DNA of 64,000 nucleotides from Candidatus Woesearchaeota archaeon (lineage in GTDB: Archaea > Nanobdellota > Nanobdellia > Woesearchaeales > JACPBV01): the NCBI GenBank assembly GCA_016180135.1, contig JACPBV010000015.1, forward strand, positions 1 to 64,000, given 5' to 3'. A program made the position numbers and the translations under genes. This document shows, in pieces, positions 9,794-19,873 of the stretch (the stretch's first letter is position 1; each line of letters starts with the position of its first letter). The notes under the pieces were generated by a model that saw only the letters and a program-made list of their open reading frames with translations, was not told the origin of the DNA and ran no database searches.

Positions 9794-10041
9794 AGTTCCC
9801 CCGATGGTGAAAGGCGCAGGCTTGCGCTGACGGCATACCCTGGTGTACGTATAAAGCATCGGCGTAGGGATTAAGCTCCGGCAAAAAAAAATAAACAAAC
9901 GCGTGATTTGCCCGATAATGGTTTTGTTTTCCGCAATACTTGCTTTTCTGCTACATTCAGGCCAAATATATAAATGTTTTGGAGAATTTCAGCCACAAAC
10001 AAGCCGAAGAGCATATTAATCTCAAAACCAAAGAGCATACC

Positions 10042-10473
10042 ATGGCTGAACAAAATTTTGAGGGCGTAAGGAAGATGTCACCCTTGCCGGCGGATATATC
10101 AGATATGGCCGGAGGCTTCCCAAGGGTGGAAGGGATAGTTTCAAAAGTTATTGGGGGTTCTGAAAGGAAAAGGGACAATAATGGGGGGACCCTCGCCGAT
10201 TCGCTCATCATAGGTGCCAAAAGGAGCCCATCGGCGGTGGGTAACGATGGAAATGCTGGACAAGAAAGTGATGGACTTAACCCCGGCTACTGGGTCATTG
10301 ACGACGATGGATTCCCTCCGGTGTTTTTTCCTTCAGCAGATGGAAGGTATCCCGCCGGGCTTGTCGATTATGTTTTTGAAACTTACCCTCATGGGGGAAA
10401 TTTCCGGGTAGCTTACGGCTCAGAGGAGATTCTTCGGGAAAACCTCCGCCCGCATGATATCGGCTTTCACTAA
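10042..10473 (+). CDS. Hypothetical protein
   Basis: ORF from internal ATG (MAEQNFEGVRKMSPLP...) downstream of AAATATATAAATG. Confidence 0.5.
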   Translation: MAEQNFEGVRKMSPLPADISDMAGGFPRVEGIVSKVIGGSERKRDNNGGTLADSLIIGAKRSPSAVGNDGNAGQESDGLNPGYWVIDDDGFPPVFFPSADGRYPAGLVDYVFETYPHGGNFRVAYGSEEILRENLRPHDIGFH

Positions 10474-10623
10474 ATCCATGATCCCAACAGCTGTTTAATT
10501 GGGCTTTGTAAAAGTATTTGAGTTATAAATACGAGTTACGAGTAATTTAAGGATCATGACATTGCACTCCCGGAGAGGGTCCAGGCTGTTCAAGTTTGTT
10601 AATGAACGCTGATTCATAAAATC

Positions 10624-10953
10624 CTATTGCATAGTCCTGGAGAGAAAACACCTGATGTGGGAGTTTATTTTCTCCTCTATCGTCCCAGAAAAAAGCGCAA
10701 CAGACCATGGCAGCGGCTTTACGTTTTGTGCGGTAAGCTCAAGATTGCTTTCATCCCAAGTAACCTCTCCCTGGATAGTTATGCCTTTTATCAATCCTAC
10801 TGAAACCTCCATCTTCCGCTCACCCATGCGCCGGGAACTGCACGATACGACGTAATCACTGTAAGCTCCTTTCAAATCGCCCAGCATTGCTTCAACGGCA
10901 GCCGGAACACTTTCTCCGGACTGATGATGCTGATGTTTATACTCGATTCTCAT
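10624..10953 (-). CDS. Polyhydroxyalkanoic-acid-system (PHA_gran_rgn-like) small protein
   Basis: 109 aa; pattern ...AAVEAMLGDLKGAYSDYV...VGLIKGITIQGEVTWDESNLELTAQNVKPLPWSVALFSGTIEEKINSHIRCFL resembles the PHA granule-regulator family by eye. Confidence 0.45.
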   Translation of the reverse strand: MRIEYKHQHHQSGESVPAAVEAMLGDLKGAYSDYVVSCSSRRMGERKMEVSVGLIKGITIQGEVTWDESNLELTAQNVKPLPWSVALFSGTIEEKINSHIRCFLSRTMQ

Positions 10954-10973
10954 GTGGGATCCCTCTCCTTCCT

Positions 10974-11114
10974 TTAACGGTATTCCTCCAGCAGATCCAT
11001 CACCGCATGCACCAGAAAGTCATGCTGGTCTTCAAAAATTTCATCGCCCCCGACAATCTCCCGGATCCTGTCAATCGCAGCTGCAGGAAGTGAAATTTTT
11101 ACGGTTTTTTCCAT
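10974..11114 (-). CDS. Ribbon-helix-helix (CopG-like) protein
   Basis: MEKTVKISLPAAAIDRIREIVGGDEIFEDQHDFLVHAVMDLLEEYR; N-terminal beta strand plus helices typical of RHH. Confidence 0.7.
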   Translation of the reverse strand: MEKTVKISLPAAAIDRIREIVGGDEIFEDQHDFLVHAVMDLLEEYR

Positions 11115-11194
11115 TTTTATCCCACAGCTCTTAGCTGCCCTTTTACCGCTGCGCTGCATATTTAAGGCTATCCCCTAATGAATATATATTCCAC

Positions 11195-11206
11195 TATTGC
11201 AATATA
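11195..11206. promoter_or_regulatory. TATTGCAATATA dyad (candidate RHH operator)
   Basis: Lies between the RHH gene (minus) and the AbrB-PhoU gene (plus); the same core occurs at 16938 and 16957. Confidence 0.45.
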
Positions 11207-11359
11207 TCCGTAAAATTTACAATAGGGATAGAAATATTTATATATTCCAACGTTCAAAATACGGATTATTGCCTTGCCTGGCTGTTTTCTTTCTTTTGGC
11301 AAAGAGTTGACAGCACCAAAAATTTGCGCAGCATTACTGGCGATAGCTGGAATAGAAGG

Positions 11360-11425
11360 GGATGTCATAAATGAAATGCCATAAAGGAGATTCCATAAAG
11401 GATATTCCATAAAGGGGATGTCATG
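11360..11425. repeat. Degenerate tandem repeat of (GA)TTCCATAAAGG(A) type overlapping the start of the PhoU gene
   Basis: GATGTCATAAATGAAATGCCATAAAGGAGATTCCATAAAGGATATTCCATAAAGGGGATGTCATGAAG. Confidence 0.7.
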
Positions 11426-12370
11426 AAGCGAAAAGTCATCAAGCAGGGGCACAATACGCTCACTATCACCTTACCGGCGAAATGGGTTGAGCAGCATAGC
11501 ATCAAGGCTGGGGATGAGCTGGATCTCGATGAGAACGGGAACAAGCTTATAGTGATGAATGGGGGCAACGACGGTAAAAAAGAAATTGACATTGAAGTCA
11601 CTGATTTTGACAGGACATCTATTGTATATCTTCTCCGCTACCTTTACAGAAGCGGCTTTAACGTCAGAGCGATAAGATTCTCTAACCAAACAACATATTA
11701 TTACCGCCAGCAAAAGCCGATTCCGGTTTTTAATGTGGTTCAGCTCGAAGTGCGGAGGCTGATAGGTGTCGAGGTCATCGAGAGAAAGAACAACTCCGTG
11801 ATCCTTCAGTTTATGATAGACGAAAAGCCTGAGGACTATGATTCTTTCTTGAGAAGGGCGTTTTATATGACTTCCCTGATGTTTGACCACTTATTGGATG
11901 GGCTTAAAGAAAAAGATACGACGTCCCTCTCGCTGATTGCTGAGGACCACGACACATTGACAAAATTTATCAGTTATTGTTATAGAGTAATTAACCTCAG
12001 AAACCAGCTTGGGGCGATGAGAAGGCATCTCGCGTACACACTGCTGGAGTCAATCGAGCTTATTGTTGACCTGCTGGAGGAATTAGCCATTGAGACTATG
12101 GAGTCCCAAAAAAAGCCGTCAGCTTGCGTCTTGGCAATCCTCAATTCATGCAAAGAGCTGTTTGACAGTTTTCAAAAGATGTACTACAGTTTTAACCCTA
12201 AAGAAATTATCGCTCTTGCGATGCAGAGAAACGATATCATGAAAAAAGTCAATTCCTGCCATAAAACACCATCATTCCTGGATATATCGCTTGCATCAAA
12301 GCTTCAGTTGATCCCCGCTATCATAATCAGAAATTTTACCGGATTGAGTTTAAGCCTGCAGTTACAGTGA
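11423..12370 (+). CDS. AbrB/SpoVT-type DNA-binding plus PhoU-domain protein
   Basis: MKRKVIKQGHNTLTITLPAKWVEQHSIKAGDELDLDENGNKLIV (AbrB fold), then a helical PhoU-like region. Confidence 0.85.
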   Translation: MKRKVIKQGHNTLTITLPAKWVEQHSIKAGDELDLDENGNKLIVMNGGNDGKKEIDIEVTDFDRTSIVYLLRYLYRSGFNVRAIRFSNQTTYYYRQQKPIPVFNVVQLEVRRLIGVEVIERKNNSVILQFMIDEKPEDYDSFLRRAFYMTSLMFDHLLDGLKEKDTTSLSLIAEDHDTLTKFISYCYRVINLRNQLGAMRRHLAYTLLESIELIVDLLEELAIETMESQKKPSACVLAILNSCKELFDSFQKMYYSFNPKEIIALAMQRNDIMKKVNSCHKTPSFLDISLASKLQLIPAIIIRNFTGLSLSLQLQ

Positions 12371-12386
12371 TGACAAGAATAACCAG

Positions 12387-14570
12387 TTAATACTCTGGGA
12401 CAGCTGCCAATTTTTTCAACTCCCCTTTCAGTTCTTCGATGTTTAAGTATCGATGGCCAGGGTCAGGGTGGATGAGCTTTCCGAGAATTTCGGTAAGTTT
12501 GGTATCCGACGTTATTTGTGAAAATAAGTTAAGAGTCTGCTCAAAGAACCTCATGTCTTGTTTTAAGGGGGCTAGCAGTTCCTCACTTTGAGTCCTCCCT
12601 TCCCCAGGCATTGTTCTGATATTGCATTTGTCCAGTTCAATTAGTTTCGTTGGAGGTGTTAGCCCCCGCACCTTTAGGATTTCAGAGGGATGGAAAGGAT
12701 ACTCGCCAACCGCTATATAGAAGAGCAGCATTCCCACAGAATAGAGATCTGTCCTTCTGTTAGGCCGGACTTTATTTGCCCCATAAAGCTCAGGCGCTGA
12801 CCCCCTGATGTTCCCAACTGCCCCAACGAACCCATCATCCCGGTTTTCGATCATCGCTAATCCAAAATCAGATAGGAGATAGTTCCCCTTTAATACACCG
12901 ATATTGTTTGCTTTGATATCATTGTGGATGATTCCTCTCCGGTGAACTTCTCCCAGGCCCTCTGCAATTTGAGTAATTGCCCTAACAGCCTCCTTAACGC
13001 TTAAATGGCCGTGGGGGCTCGACTTTACCTTGCTTTCGAGGTCCTCATCAAAAAGAGGCTCAACAAAGTAAGGAGTTGGGCTATCGAGATTATGGAAAGA
13101 AAGGGGAGCAATATTACTATGAGGACTTAATCTCTTTGAAAGCCTGTCGCTGAGTTCTTCTGAACGTTGTGCTCTGTCCAGAAGCATTCCTCCTTCCCCC
13201 CCTCCCTTCCTTATCTTCAAAGCACAAAAATCCTCAGGCACAATTTCTGGAATCAGGGATTTTTCCAAAGCGATATACACGCTCATGAATGCACCTTCAC
13301 CAAGAGGGGCAATTATCCTATGGTCGCCCCCGATATCCTTCATCGCGCATGCGACAGCATCGTTAAGACACTCGCACCATAATTTGCGCCCCTTCTCTCT
13401 CAAGCTTTGCAAAGAAGGCTCTGTTCTAAATGAGGTTCCCTCAGTTATGATTCTCTTAAGCCGATTAAAAAAGTCTCCTGAGCTGCCGTAAAGGGGGGTT
13501 TGAACCCTCGCAAAGTGGGAATAAAGAGATTCTTGGGTTTTTTCGGCAAAAGGAAACGTTTGCCAAAAATTGGCAAAATCCTTGATGGATAAAAATACGT
13601 GCCCCAAACATTCTATGATTTCTTCAGGAGGCTTATTGAAAGCAATATCAGGGATGCGTTCAAGATAAGCTGCCTCTTCCTTAGAGAGTTCGGTGATAAA
13701 CGGAGGGAGAAGCTGCGCAAAGGACAGGATTTTTTGTTGCCATTGATAAAAGAGAGAGCCCAAAAACTTCGGGGGTGCCTGAGGCTTGGCAGGCCTATCT
13801 CCTTCATAAGATTTCAAGCCCCCCATAAGGTGCTGGAGATGTGCCTTCCTTTCCTGGAATAATCCGCCTAACATGAACCTGTAAGCTTTCATCTGATGTC
13901 CCTCTGCCTGTCTGCCTGCAACGATTATCAGAGGCGTATTGAGTGCCCGGAGAATCCGCTGTTCAGCAATGACCATATCAGGATCCAAGCATCCTCCGAT
14001 TTCGACGAGGAATTCTATTGTTTTCGGTGTTGCTGCATCAGGGACCCATAAAGAAAGGATATCGGTTAAAGTTTGTTTATCAGGGCTTAATCTGCCATCA
14101 AGGTTTTCGCTGTTATAACTGGAGATATCAGGATTAAGGTAACGGCCAAAACACTGGCTTCGGAGGTATGGAACGTAAAACATTTTTCCGGAAAAGACGG
14201 CCTTCTTTACCGAGAGGTGCCCGGGAAATGCGCACAAAGCATTTTGGAGAGTTCCGCTGGCAGGAGTTTGCCGCCCATAAGCCCCAATTTCATTTAATGA
14301 AGCGTAGATATCTAGTGAAAGCAATAAGTTGCTCAGTATCTGTGGTATCCCAAATTCCCCTTCCTGGGAAAAAATATCTGCCAGGCGTCGATAAATGGCA
14401 GGCATACCTGGAGAATTTTTTCCAATCGGGGGCTCAGAAGAAGGATTGAAGATAAACTCAACCAAAGGGTTGATAAGGTTCCTTGCATCGTTATATTTTT
14501 TTCCCTTGAATAAGGCATAGGCTGCGCTGACGGTTTCAATAAACTCATGCGCGTTAGGAGTTTTGTCCAT
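12387..14570 (-). CDS. Hanks-type (eukaryotic-like) Ser/Thr protein kinase with large uncharacterised N-terminal region
   Basis: LGEGAFMSVYIALEK...CALKIRKG, GIIHNDIKANNIGVLKGNYLLSDFGLAMI, GSAPELYG...RTDLYSVGMLLFYIAVGEYPF kinase motifs; start taken at MDKTPNAHEF. Confidence 0.88.
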   Translation of the reverse strand: MDKTPNAHEFIETVSAAYALFKGKKYNDARNLINPLVEFIFNPSSEPPIGKNSPGMPAIYRRLADIFSQEGEFGIPQILSNLLLSLDIYASLNEIGAYGRQTPASGTLQNALCAFPGHLSVKKAVFSGKMFYVPYLRSQCFGRYLNPDISSYNSENLDGRLSPDKQTLTDILSLWVPDAATPKTIEFLVEIGGCLDPDMVIAEQRILRALNTPLIIVAGRQAEGHQMKAYRFMLGGLFQERKAHLQHLMGGLKSYEGDRPAKPQAPPKFLGSLFYQWQQKILSFAQLLPPFITELSKEEAAYLERIPDIAFNKPPEEIIECLGHVFLSIKDFANFWQTFPFAEKTQESLYSHFARVQTPLYGSSGDFFNRLKRIITEGTSFRTEPSLQSLREKGRKLWCECLNDAVACAMKDIGGDHRIIAPLGEGAFMSVYIALEKSLIPEIVPEDFCALKIRKGGGEGGMLLDRAQRSEELSDRLSKRLSPHSNIAPLSFHNLDSPTPYFVEPLFDEDLESKVKSSPHGHLSVKEAVRAITQIAEGLGEVHRRGIIHNDIKANNIGVLKGNYLLSDFGLAMIENRDDGFVGAVGNIRGSAPELYGANKVRPNRRTDLYSVGMLLFYIAVGEYPFHPSEILKVRGLTPPTKLIELDKCNIRTMPGEGRTQSEELLAPLKQDMRFFEQTLNLFSQITSDTKLTEILGKLIHPDPGHRYLNIEELKGELKKLAAVPEY

Positions 14571-15897
14571 CCCTTCGCATCTCCCTGTGGGCACCCGCCC
14601 TGTCTTCATAAAAGACATTAAGCAATGCTAAATATTCGTCAGTTAAGGCAAGCTTTCTTTTATCGTTACGGTCAAAAAACCCCTGGGGAACAGGCTGCAG
14701 CCTGCAGGCGTTTACATGGATTTGCCCGATACCGTCAATACTTATAGTTAATGGGTCTTCTGCGCTTTGGATGGACTGAAGGTAAATAAAAGGCATTTGC
14801 GCTGAGACTCGTGAAGAAAGCAGCCTTACAGCCTTCCGCCCATAAAGTTTGGAAAGATGTACATCTAATCGTGTTGGCGCTCCCCACCGCGCAAGGTGGT
14901 CAATACTCCCATAAGTTATTGAGTTTTTCCTGTGGGGTGTTTGAGATAAACCCTCTGCGATCCTTTCCCCATAATGCCTTTCCCCGCTCTGCCCATCTTT
15001 TGCTTTGGTCATATAAGACTCATAACTGTGGAAATCCCCCAGGCCCCTCATCCCGCTTATCGCCTTAGCGAGGGCTTGCAGCTCATCATCGTTTCGGGGG
15101 ACAGCCTCGGAAACTCCCGCAACATATACTCCAAAAGAACTTTGAGAACCCTTTACTCGATCAGTAAGCTCTTCCGAGATTTCACCTAGGAGGGAAGCAT
15201 TTGATTTTTCAGGAGTTTGCAGAAACATTTCTGGGATAAGAACATCATCGGCCCCGCCAGCCTTTGCCCCCGACGGCCCCCACCCCGTAATTCCCCCGAG
15301 AAGCCGAAGGACATTGATTTTGCCGGAATTCCTTGATCCGATCCTTATCCGGTTGGTTAACTCTGCTATGCTGGTAACGGCAGATCCCCATCCGGGATTA
15401 TAAATCTCCTTTTGGATAGTTTTTGCTTCTTCATAAATCCCGACATCGTTGTTCATGGATTTCTCCACAAATACAATATTTTTGATTCTCTTGGGAAGAT
15501 AGGGGAGTGCATTCCTAAAATCCAGAATTCCCCGTATTCCTGAAATAACAATGAGGTACCGAACATCAAAATAGTCAATTCTATTCTTTAGGTTTTCAGC
15601 CTCTACCCCTTTGCTCCCGCTGGGTGATTGGCTGGATATACCCATACGGGCCCTTGAAGAAGTCAGTACACACCCAAAATGAGCTTCATCGATTGGAGCG
15701 TCAAAAAGATTTACAGTAAAAGGCACTGCCTCCGTTTTATAATCTCCAGTGAGCCCTTCGAGGCCGCCATTGAAGCCGATTACTTTATCAATTCCCAGGG
15801 AAGCAGCCATTTTTTCTGCCTCCTGGACTATCCCGGTTAGAATCGCATTTTGAGAAGCCTCATCCCCGTCAACTATCAGAACCCCGAGGTTTGCCAT
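14554..15897 (-). CDS. Divergent phosphofructokinase-A-like protein
   Basis: FVEKSMNNDVG (cf. PKTIDND), GWGSAVTSIAELTNRIR (cf. GFxTAVxxIAEAIDRIR), VLRLLGGITGWGPSGAKAGGADDVLIPE (cf. VVEVMGRNAGWLA..GGADxILIPE), LDVHLSKLYGRKAVRLL. Confidence 0.65.
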   Translation of the reverse strand: MANLGVLIVDGDEASQNAILTGIVQEAEKMAASLGIDKVIGFNGGLEGLTGDYKTEAVPFTVNLFDAPIDEAHFGCVLTSSRARMGISSQSPSGSKGVEAENLKNRIDYFDVRYLIVISGIRGILDFRNALPYLPKRIKNIVFVEKSMNNDVGIYEEAKTIQKEIYNPGWGSAVTSIAELTNRIRIGSRNSGKINVLRLLGGITGWGPSGAKAGGADDVLIPEMFLQTPEKSNASLLGEISEELTDRVKGSQSSFGVYVAGVSEAVPRNDDELQALAKAISGMRGLGDFHSYESYMTKAKDGQSGERHYGERIAEGLSQTPHRKNSITYGSIDHLARWGAPTRLDVHLSKLYGRKAVRLLSSRVSAQMPFIYLQSIQSAEDPLTISIDGIGQIHVNACRLQPVPQGFFDRNDKRKLALTDEYLALLNVFYEDRAGAHREMRRDGQNS

Positions 15898-16129
15898 AGT
15901 TCACTCACCCACGAATTTCAGGACTCAATCAATAGTTAAAAACATTTGGAATTTTTAGGGGATTATCCGTAATTCTTACGCCTAATAAATTTTAGACGGC
16001 ACTCCTGCCTTTTAATTATGCCCAATACTGAATATATCCATCACTATTGATGCCTATTTTCCCTACGGGAAAGATATAAATCATCCGATGATACTATGCC
16101 ATTTATCGTGATTATTACGCAACCCTGAG

Positions 16130-16663
16130 GTGGAAAAAATGCCAGAAACAACGACACTCAATCCGAAAATAGGATCTCCAGTTCATGGAGCTTCAGCTCA
16201 AGGAGCTTTGGACATCGGCCAATTGGTCGAGAACTTTGAGCCAGTTCCGGATTATCTAGCATTTGATTTTGGCATCAGAGACCCTTCCTATGTGAAGACT
16301 GACGATAAGCAAGTGCGGGAAGTGGGAAAACTATTGGCACTTCGCCTTGCGAGAATGATGTATGAAGGTAAAATCCCGGGTTTTGTTCCAAGGGGGAATT
16401 CTGAGGGTATTATGTATTCTCCTGATAAATTTGATCCACAATCAAAGGACAACGCAAAACCAGATGAGCTTCTAAAGAATTCCCCGCTTAGGTTTGATGC
16501 AAGGTACATCCAAACCCATGACGGAAAATGGAGAGTCAACCCTAGCGACGACAGATGGGAAGACCCTGAGCGAAGGAAGTTTGACATTTTCGATCTTGTC
16601 GCAGTAGCTTATTTTACAAGAAATCAGGCATTATGCAGGTTTGCTGAGAGCCAATTAAAATAG
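16130..16663 (+). CDS. Hypothetical protein
   Basis: 177 aa ORF (start may be 16139); no recognised family. Confidence 0.6.
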   Translation: MEKMPETTTLNPKIGSPVHGASAQGALDIGQLVENFEPVPDYLAFDFGIRDPSYVKTDDKQVREVGKLLALRLARMMYEGKIPGFVPRGNSEGIMYSPDKFDPQSKDNAKPDELLKNSPLRFDARYIQTHDGKWRVNPSDDRWEDPERRKFDIFDLVAVAYFTRNQALCRFAESQLK

Positions 16664-16702
16664 GGCAAAACTAAAAGGATTAGATTGCTGCCTTTTTTGC
16701 TA

Positions 16703-16873
16703 TTACTCCGCTTTTTCCAGAGACTTCTGCTTTCTGTAATCTTCAATCCAGTCCTGGATGATATGCTTAGCCAATGCCGCCCTTGTCCCGTAGATTCCTT
16801 CCTTCTTGACAATATCATCAAGGACTTTTGCAAGGCTTCTTGGAATGTTGATGCCGACGTAATCTGATGCCAT
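16703..16873 (-). CDS. Ribbon-helix-helix (CopG-like) protein (missed by ORF track length cut-off)
   Basis: Manual translation: MASDYVGINIPRSLAKVLDDIVKKEGIYGTRAALAKHIIQDWIEDYRKQKSLEKAE*. Confidence 0.7.
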   Translation of the reverse strand: MASDYVGINIPRSLAKVLDDIVKKEGIYGTRAALAKHIIQDWIEDYRKQKSLEKAE

Positions 16874-16937
16874 ATTGTGCGTATAGTATGCAATTGTATA
16901 TAAATATTTCGTATTTTTTACGGACTAATGCGTAGTT

Positions 16938-16970
16938 TATTGCAATATTGCATACCTATATTGCAATATA
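16938..16970. promoter_or_regulatory. Tandem TATTGCAATA palindromes (candidate operator)
   Basis: TATTGCAATATTGCATACCTATATTGCAATATA; 16957-16970 is a perfect 14-bp palindrome; sits between divergent RHH and Lrp genes. Confidence 0.5.
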
Positions 16971-17043
16971 GCAACATTTATATATTTCATTCATGCCATC
17001 ATAAATTACGGGCGCACATACAGAAAAGGGGGATTTCAACACG

Positions 17044-17505
17044 ATGCTGTCGGAAAAGGACGCAACCATCATCTCGCATCTGAGGAATAATGCGAGGAAA
17101 AAGATAACGGCTATCGCAGCGCAGACAAAAATACCGGTAACCACAATTTACGACAAAGTCAGGGTGCACGAGAGGAAGTATGTCAAAAAGCACACGACGC
17201 TGCTTGATTTCCCAAAGCTGGGGTATCTGACGATGGCGCATGTGGCAGTGAGCGTCCCGAGAGAGCAGAGGGAAGTTGTCCAGAAGTTCCTTGAAGAAAA
17301 GCCGAATGTCAATTCGCTGTTCAGGACAAACATGGGCCATGACTTCCTGGCTGAATGTGTCTTCAAGAATCCTGCAGAGCTCCAGCATATGGTCGACCAC
17401 CTTGAAGGATTTTACCGTGCAAACAGCGTGAAAGTATTTTCCATCATTGAAGAGCTGAAAAAAGAGGAATTTTTGACTAAGCCTGAGCATCTGGAGGCGA
17501 TGTAG
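17044..17505 (+). CDS. Lrp/AsnC-family transcriptional regulator
   Basis: MLSEKDATIISHLRNNARKKITAIAAQTKIPVTTIYDKVRVHERKYVKKHTTLLDFPKLGY HTH and a C-terminal ligand-binding-like domain. Confidence 0.8.
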   Translation: MLSEKDATIISHLRNNARKKITAIAAQTKIPVTTIYDKVRVHERKYVKKHTTLLDFPKLGYLTMAHVAVSVPREQREVVQKFLEEKPNVNSLFRTNMGHDFLAECVFKNPAELQHMVDHLEGFYRANSVKVFSIIEELKKEEFLTKPEHLEAM

Positions 17506-17506
17506 C

Positions 17507-18745
17507 ATGCCGCACAAAAAAACAGACCAAATTGGCCAGGGAAAAGGCCCAAACGAAATGAGCCATGAACACTTCCTTGCTACGGCCCCGATGAGGATAG
17601 ACCTGGCAGGCGGCACGACTGACATTAATTTCTTCGTTGAGAAAGAAAAAGAAGGCGGAGCTACATTGAATATGGCGATAACCCTGCTTTCCGCCGATGG
17701 CAGGCCTCTCCTCTCTTCAGCGAGAGGATACCAGACAACAGAAGATGGAATACCGACAGAAGCCGGGATACATATTGTGTCAAAGGACCTTGCTGAGGAA
17801 GTTTGGCTGAAGGCTCCTGAAAGCTATTCTTTGAATGGAAGGCTTGATCTGCTCAGGACAGTCACAAAAAGATTCGGCCTTTCTGGAAATTATGAGATTG
17901 AGACCAATACCGGAGCGCCGCCAGGCTCCGGATTGGGCAGCTCGGGGTCCATTGCAGTTGCATTTGGGGGGCTTCTCAATATGCTTACAGGATCAGCAAG
18001 AAGCAGGCAGGAGACTGTTGACCTTTGCTTTAAGGCAGAAAGGAATGATTTGGGCGTTTTGTGCGGGAAGCAGGATCAAAGCGCAGCAGCGTATGGTGGA
18101 ATCAATCTTTTCAAGTTTATCGGCGATACAACTGAGCGGTATCCCCTTGGCCCTGAGATTGATGGCCGCATGAACATCGGAAACAGGCCTGAATGGAATA
18201 AAAAAGTTCCATCTGAATGCTCTGAATTCAGAAAAGCCCTGTTGGAGCATATGGTTTTGTGCTACACCGGGAAATCCCACTACTCCGGCAATGCAAATGA
18301 GCTTATGAGAGAAAACTATCTCCGTGGAGGGGCTGCAGGGGATGCATTGAGAAAGATAAGAGAAATTACCCTGCTGATGGAGTGGGCTTTCCGCACGGAG
18401 GACATTGGAAAGATAATCGAGCTGAGCAGGGCCGAGACAGAAAACAGGGTCAGGCTTGGAGAGGAGATTGGGACAGGAAAAGACGGAGATTATGGGAGGG
18501 CAATCCAGGCCGGGCTTTCGAATGGGGCTTCAGCAGCAAAAATCCTTGGCGCTGGCGCCGGAGGAAGCATTTTGTTTTATGCTACTCCAGAAAACAGGGC
18601 AGCTCTTGAATCAGCGTTGAAAGAGCATTTCAGATCATCAGGAAACTCCCATGGAAGGATACTCTCATTTCAGGTAAATTACGACGGATTGAAGCATCAT
18701 TGGCCGCCACCTTTGGAAGCAGGGGACACTAGGAGATTTCCCTGA
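17507..18745 (+). CDS. GHMP-family sugar kinase
   Basis: APMRIDLAGGTTDI, NTGAPPGSGLGSSGSIAVAF, GLSNGASAAKILGAGAGGSILFYA: GHMP motifs 1-3. Confidence 0.9.
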   Translation: MPHKKTDQIGQGKGPNEMSHEHFLATAPMRIDLAGGTTDINFFVEKEKEGGATLNMAITLLSADGRPLLSSARGYQTTEDGIPTEAGIHIVSKDLAEEVWLKAPESYSLNGRLDLLRTVTKRFGLSGNYEIETNTGAPPGSGLGSSGSIAVAFGGLLNMLTGSARSRQETVDLCFKAERNDLGVLCGKQDQSAAAYGGINLFKFIGDTTERYPLGPEIDGRMNIGNRPEWNKKVPSECSEFRKALLEHMVLCYTGKSHYSGNANELMRENYLRGGAAGDALRKIREITLLMEWAFRTEDIGKIIELSRAETENRVRLGEEIGTGKDGDYGRAIQAGLSNGASAAKILGAGAGGSILFYATPENRAALESALKEHFRSSGNSHGRILSFQVNYDGLKHHWPPPLEAGDTRRFP

Positions 18746-18888
18746 TAAATTTCCCTGAATAAAATCAGGCTACACAAGAAGATTTCCCTGATGAAACATA
18801 CTCAGATTAAAAATTATGGGCTTAATGCCAGATAAGACTTTGCTTATCAGGTAGAGATTCCAAGTAAAAAACGAACAACCAAAGTAGC

Positions 18889-19836
18889 GTGAGCTCTATG
18901 CAGGACGAAATAAACAGGCAGTCGGGACAAGGGCATCCTAAGGATATTAAAACTCTTTTATGTTCTGACCTTGATGATACCCTGAACCCACCAGGCAAGG
19001 TTATCGAAATGCCGGTAGCAGAAAGGCTGTGCGATCTCCTTGAGAAATATCAAAGCCTCTATGTTGCGATGGCAACGGGAAAGCCGTTGGCCAATGTCGA
19101 GCAGCAGGTTAAGGCATTGGAAAATGCTGCCCGGTGGTATGAGCTTATGCCGGATGAGATCAGATGGAGGACAATCGCCGTCTATACCAACGGTGCCGGA
19201 AACAGGTTTTACCAGGGCGGCAAAGAGCAGATTCTTCTCTATGGAGATATAAATCCAAATGCCGACGAGGCAATAAACCAGGTAAATGGGATAGCTGCAA
19301 CAATCAGGAGCGAATTTCCGGGAGAGTTTACTGAGCAGGATAATGTCAAAGATGAAAACGGAAGATGGATGGTTTTCACCCCATTTCCCTCTGAGAGGCT
19401 AACCCCCCAGGATTTGGGCGGCTTTGCGCGAAACGCAGCGAGGCAGCAGTATGGCGAAAATGCCCAGGTAACCGTCCATGTATTCAAAGATGCAATTGAT
19501 ATTCTTCCGACTCCGTCAACTGGGCTTCCGCTCGACAAAGGCACTTCTGTCGAATTGATTGCCAAAACACTTGGGATAAATTTTGAGCAGGCGGAAGATT
19601 ACACCGGCCCTTATGATGGGGGAATCCCGAATTCCAGAAGAATTCTAGGCGTCGGTTTTGGCGATGGCCCTAACGACCTATGCTTTTTCAGGAAGATGCA
19701 GAGGAATGTGACTTTTTCTTCTGATAAGAGCAGGGGGCTGCAGCCCTATGCGAATGCAGTTGTTGATTCGACGCTGGAAGGGCTTGAGGCAGTAGACAGA
19801 TTCTTGGGAGAAATATACAGAAATAATGGGGGATAA
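18889..19836 (+). CDS. HAD superfamily (type IIB-like) sugar phosphatase
   Basis: LLCSDLDDTLNPPGK, VAMATGKPLANV, DKGTSVELIAKTLGI, GVGFGDGPNDLCFFRKM. Confidence 0.85.
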   Translation: MSSMQDEINRQSGQGHPKDIKTLLCSDLDDTLNPPGKVIEMPVAERLCDLLEKYQSLYVAMATGKPLANVEQQVKALENAARWYELMPDEIRWRTIAVYTNGAGNRFYQGGKEQILLYGDINPNADEAINQVNGIAATIRSEFPGEFTEQDNVKDENGRWMVFTPFPSERLTPQDLGGFARNAARQQYGENAQVTVHVFKDAIDILPTPSTGLPLDKGTSVELIAKTLGINFEQAEDYTGPYDGGIPNSRRILGVGFGDGPNDLCFFRKMQRNVTFSSDKSRGLQPYANAVVDSTLEGLEAVDRFLGEIYRNNGG

Positions 19837-19873
19837 GAATTTGGGGAAAATATACCGGAATAAGGGATGGCAG

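Noticed and set aside
8963-9874. 303-aa plus-strand ORF
   Set aside because: Antisense to the Lrp/AsnC regulator, which has clear HTH similarity.
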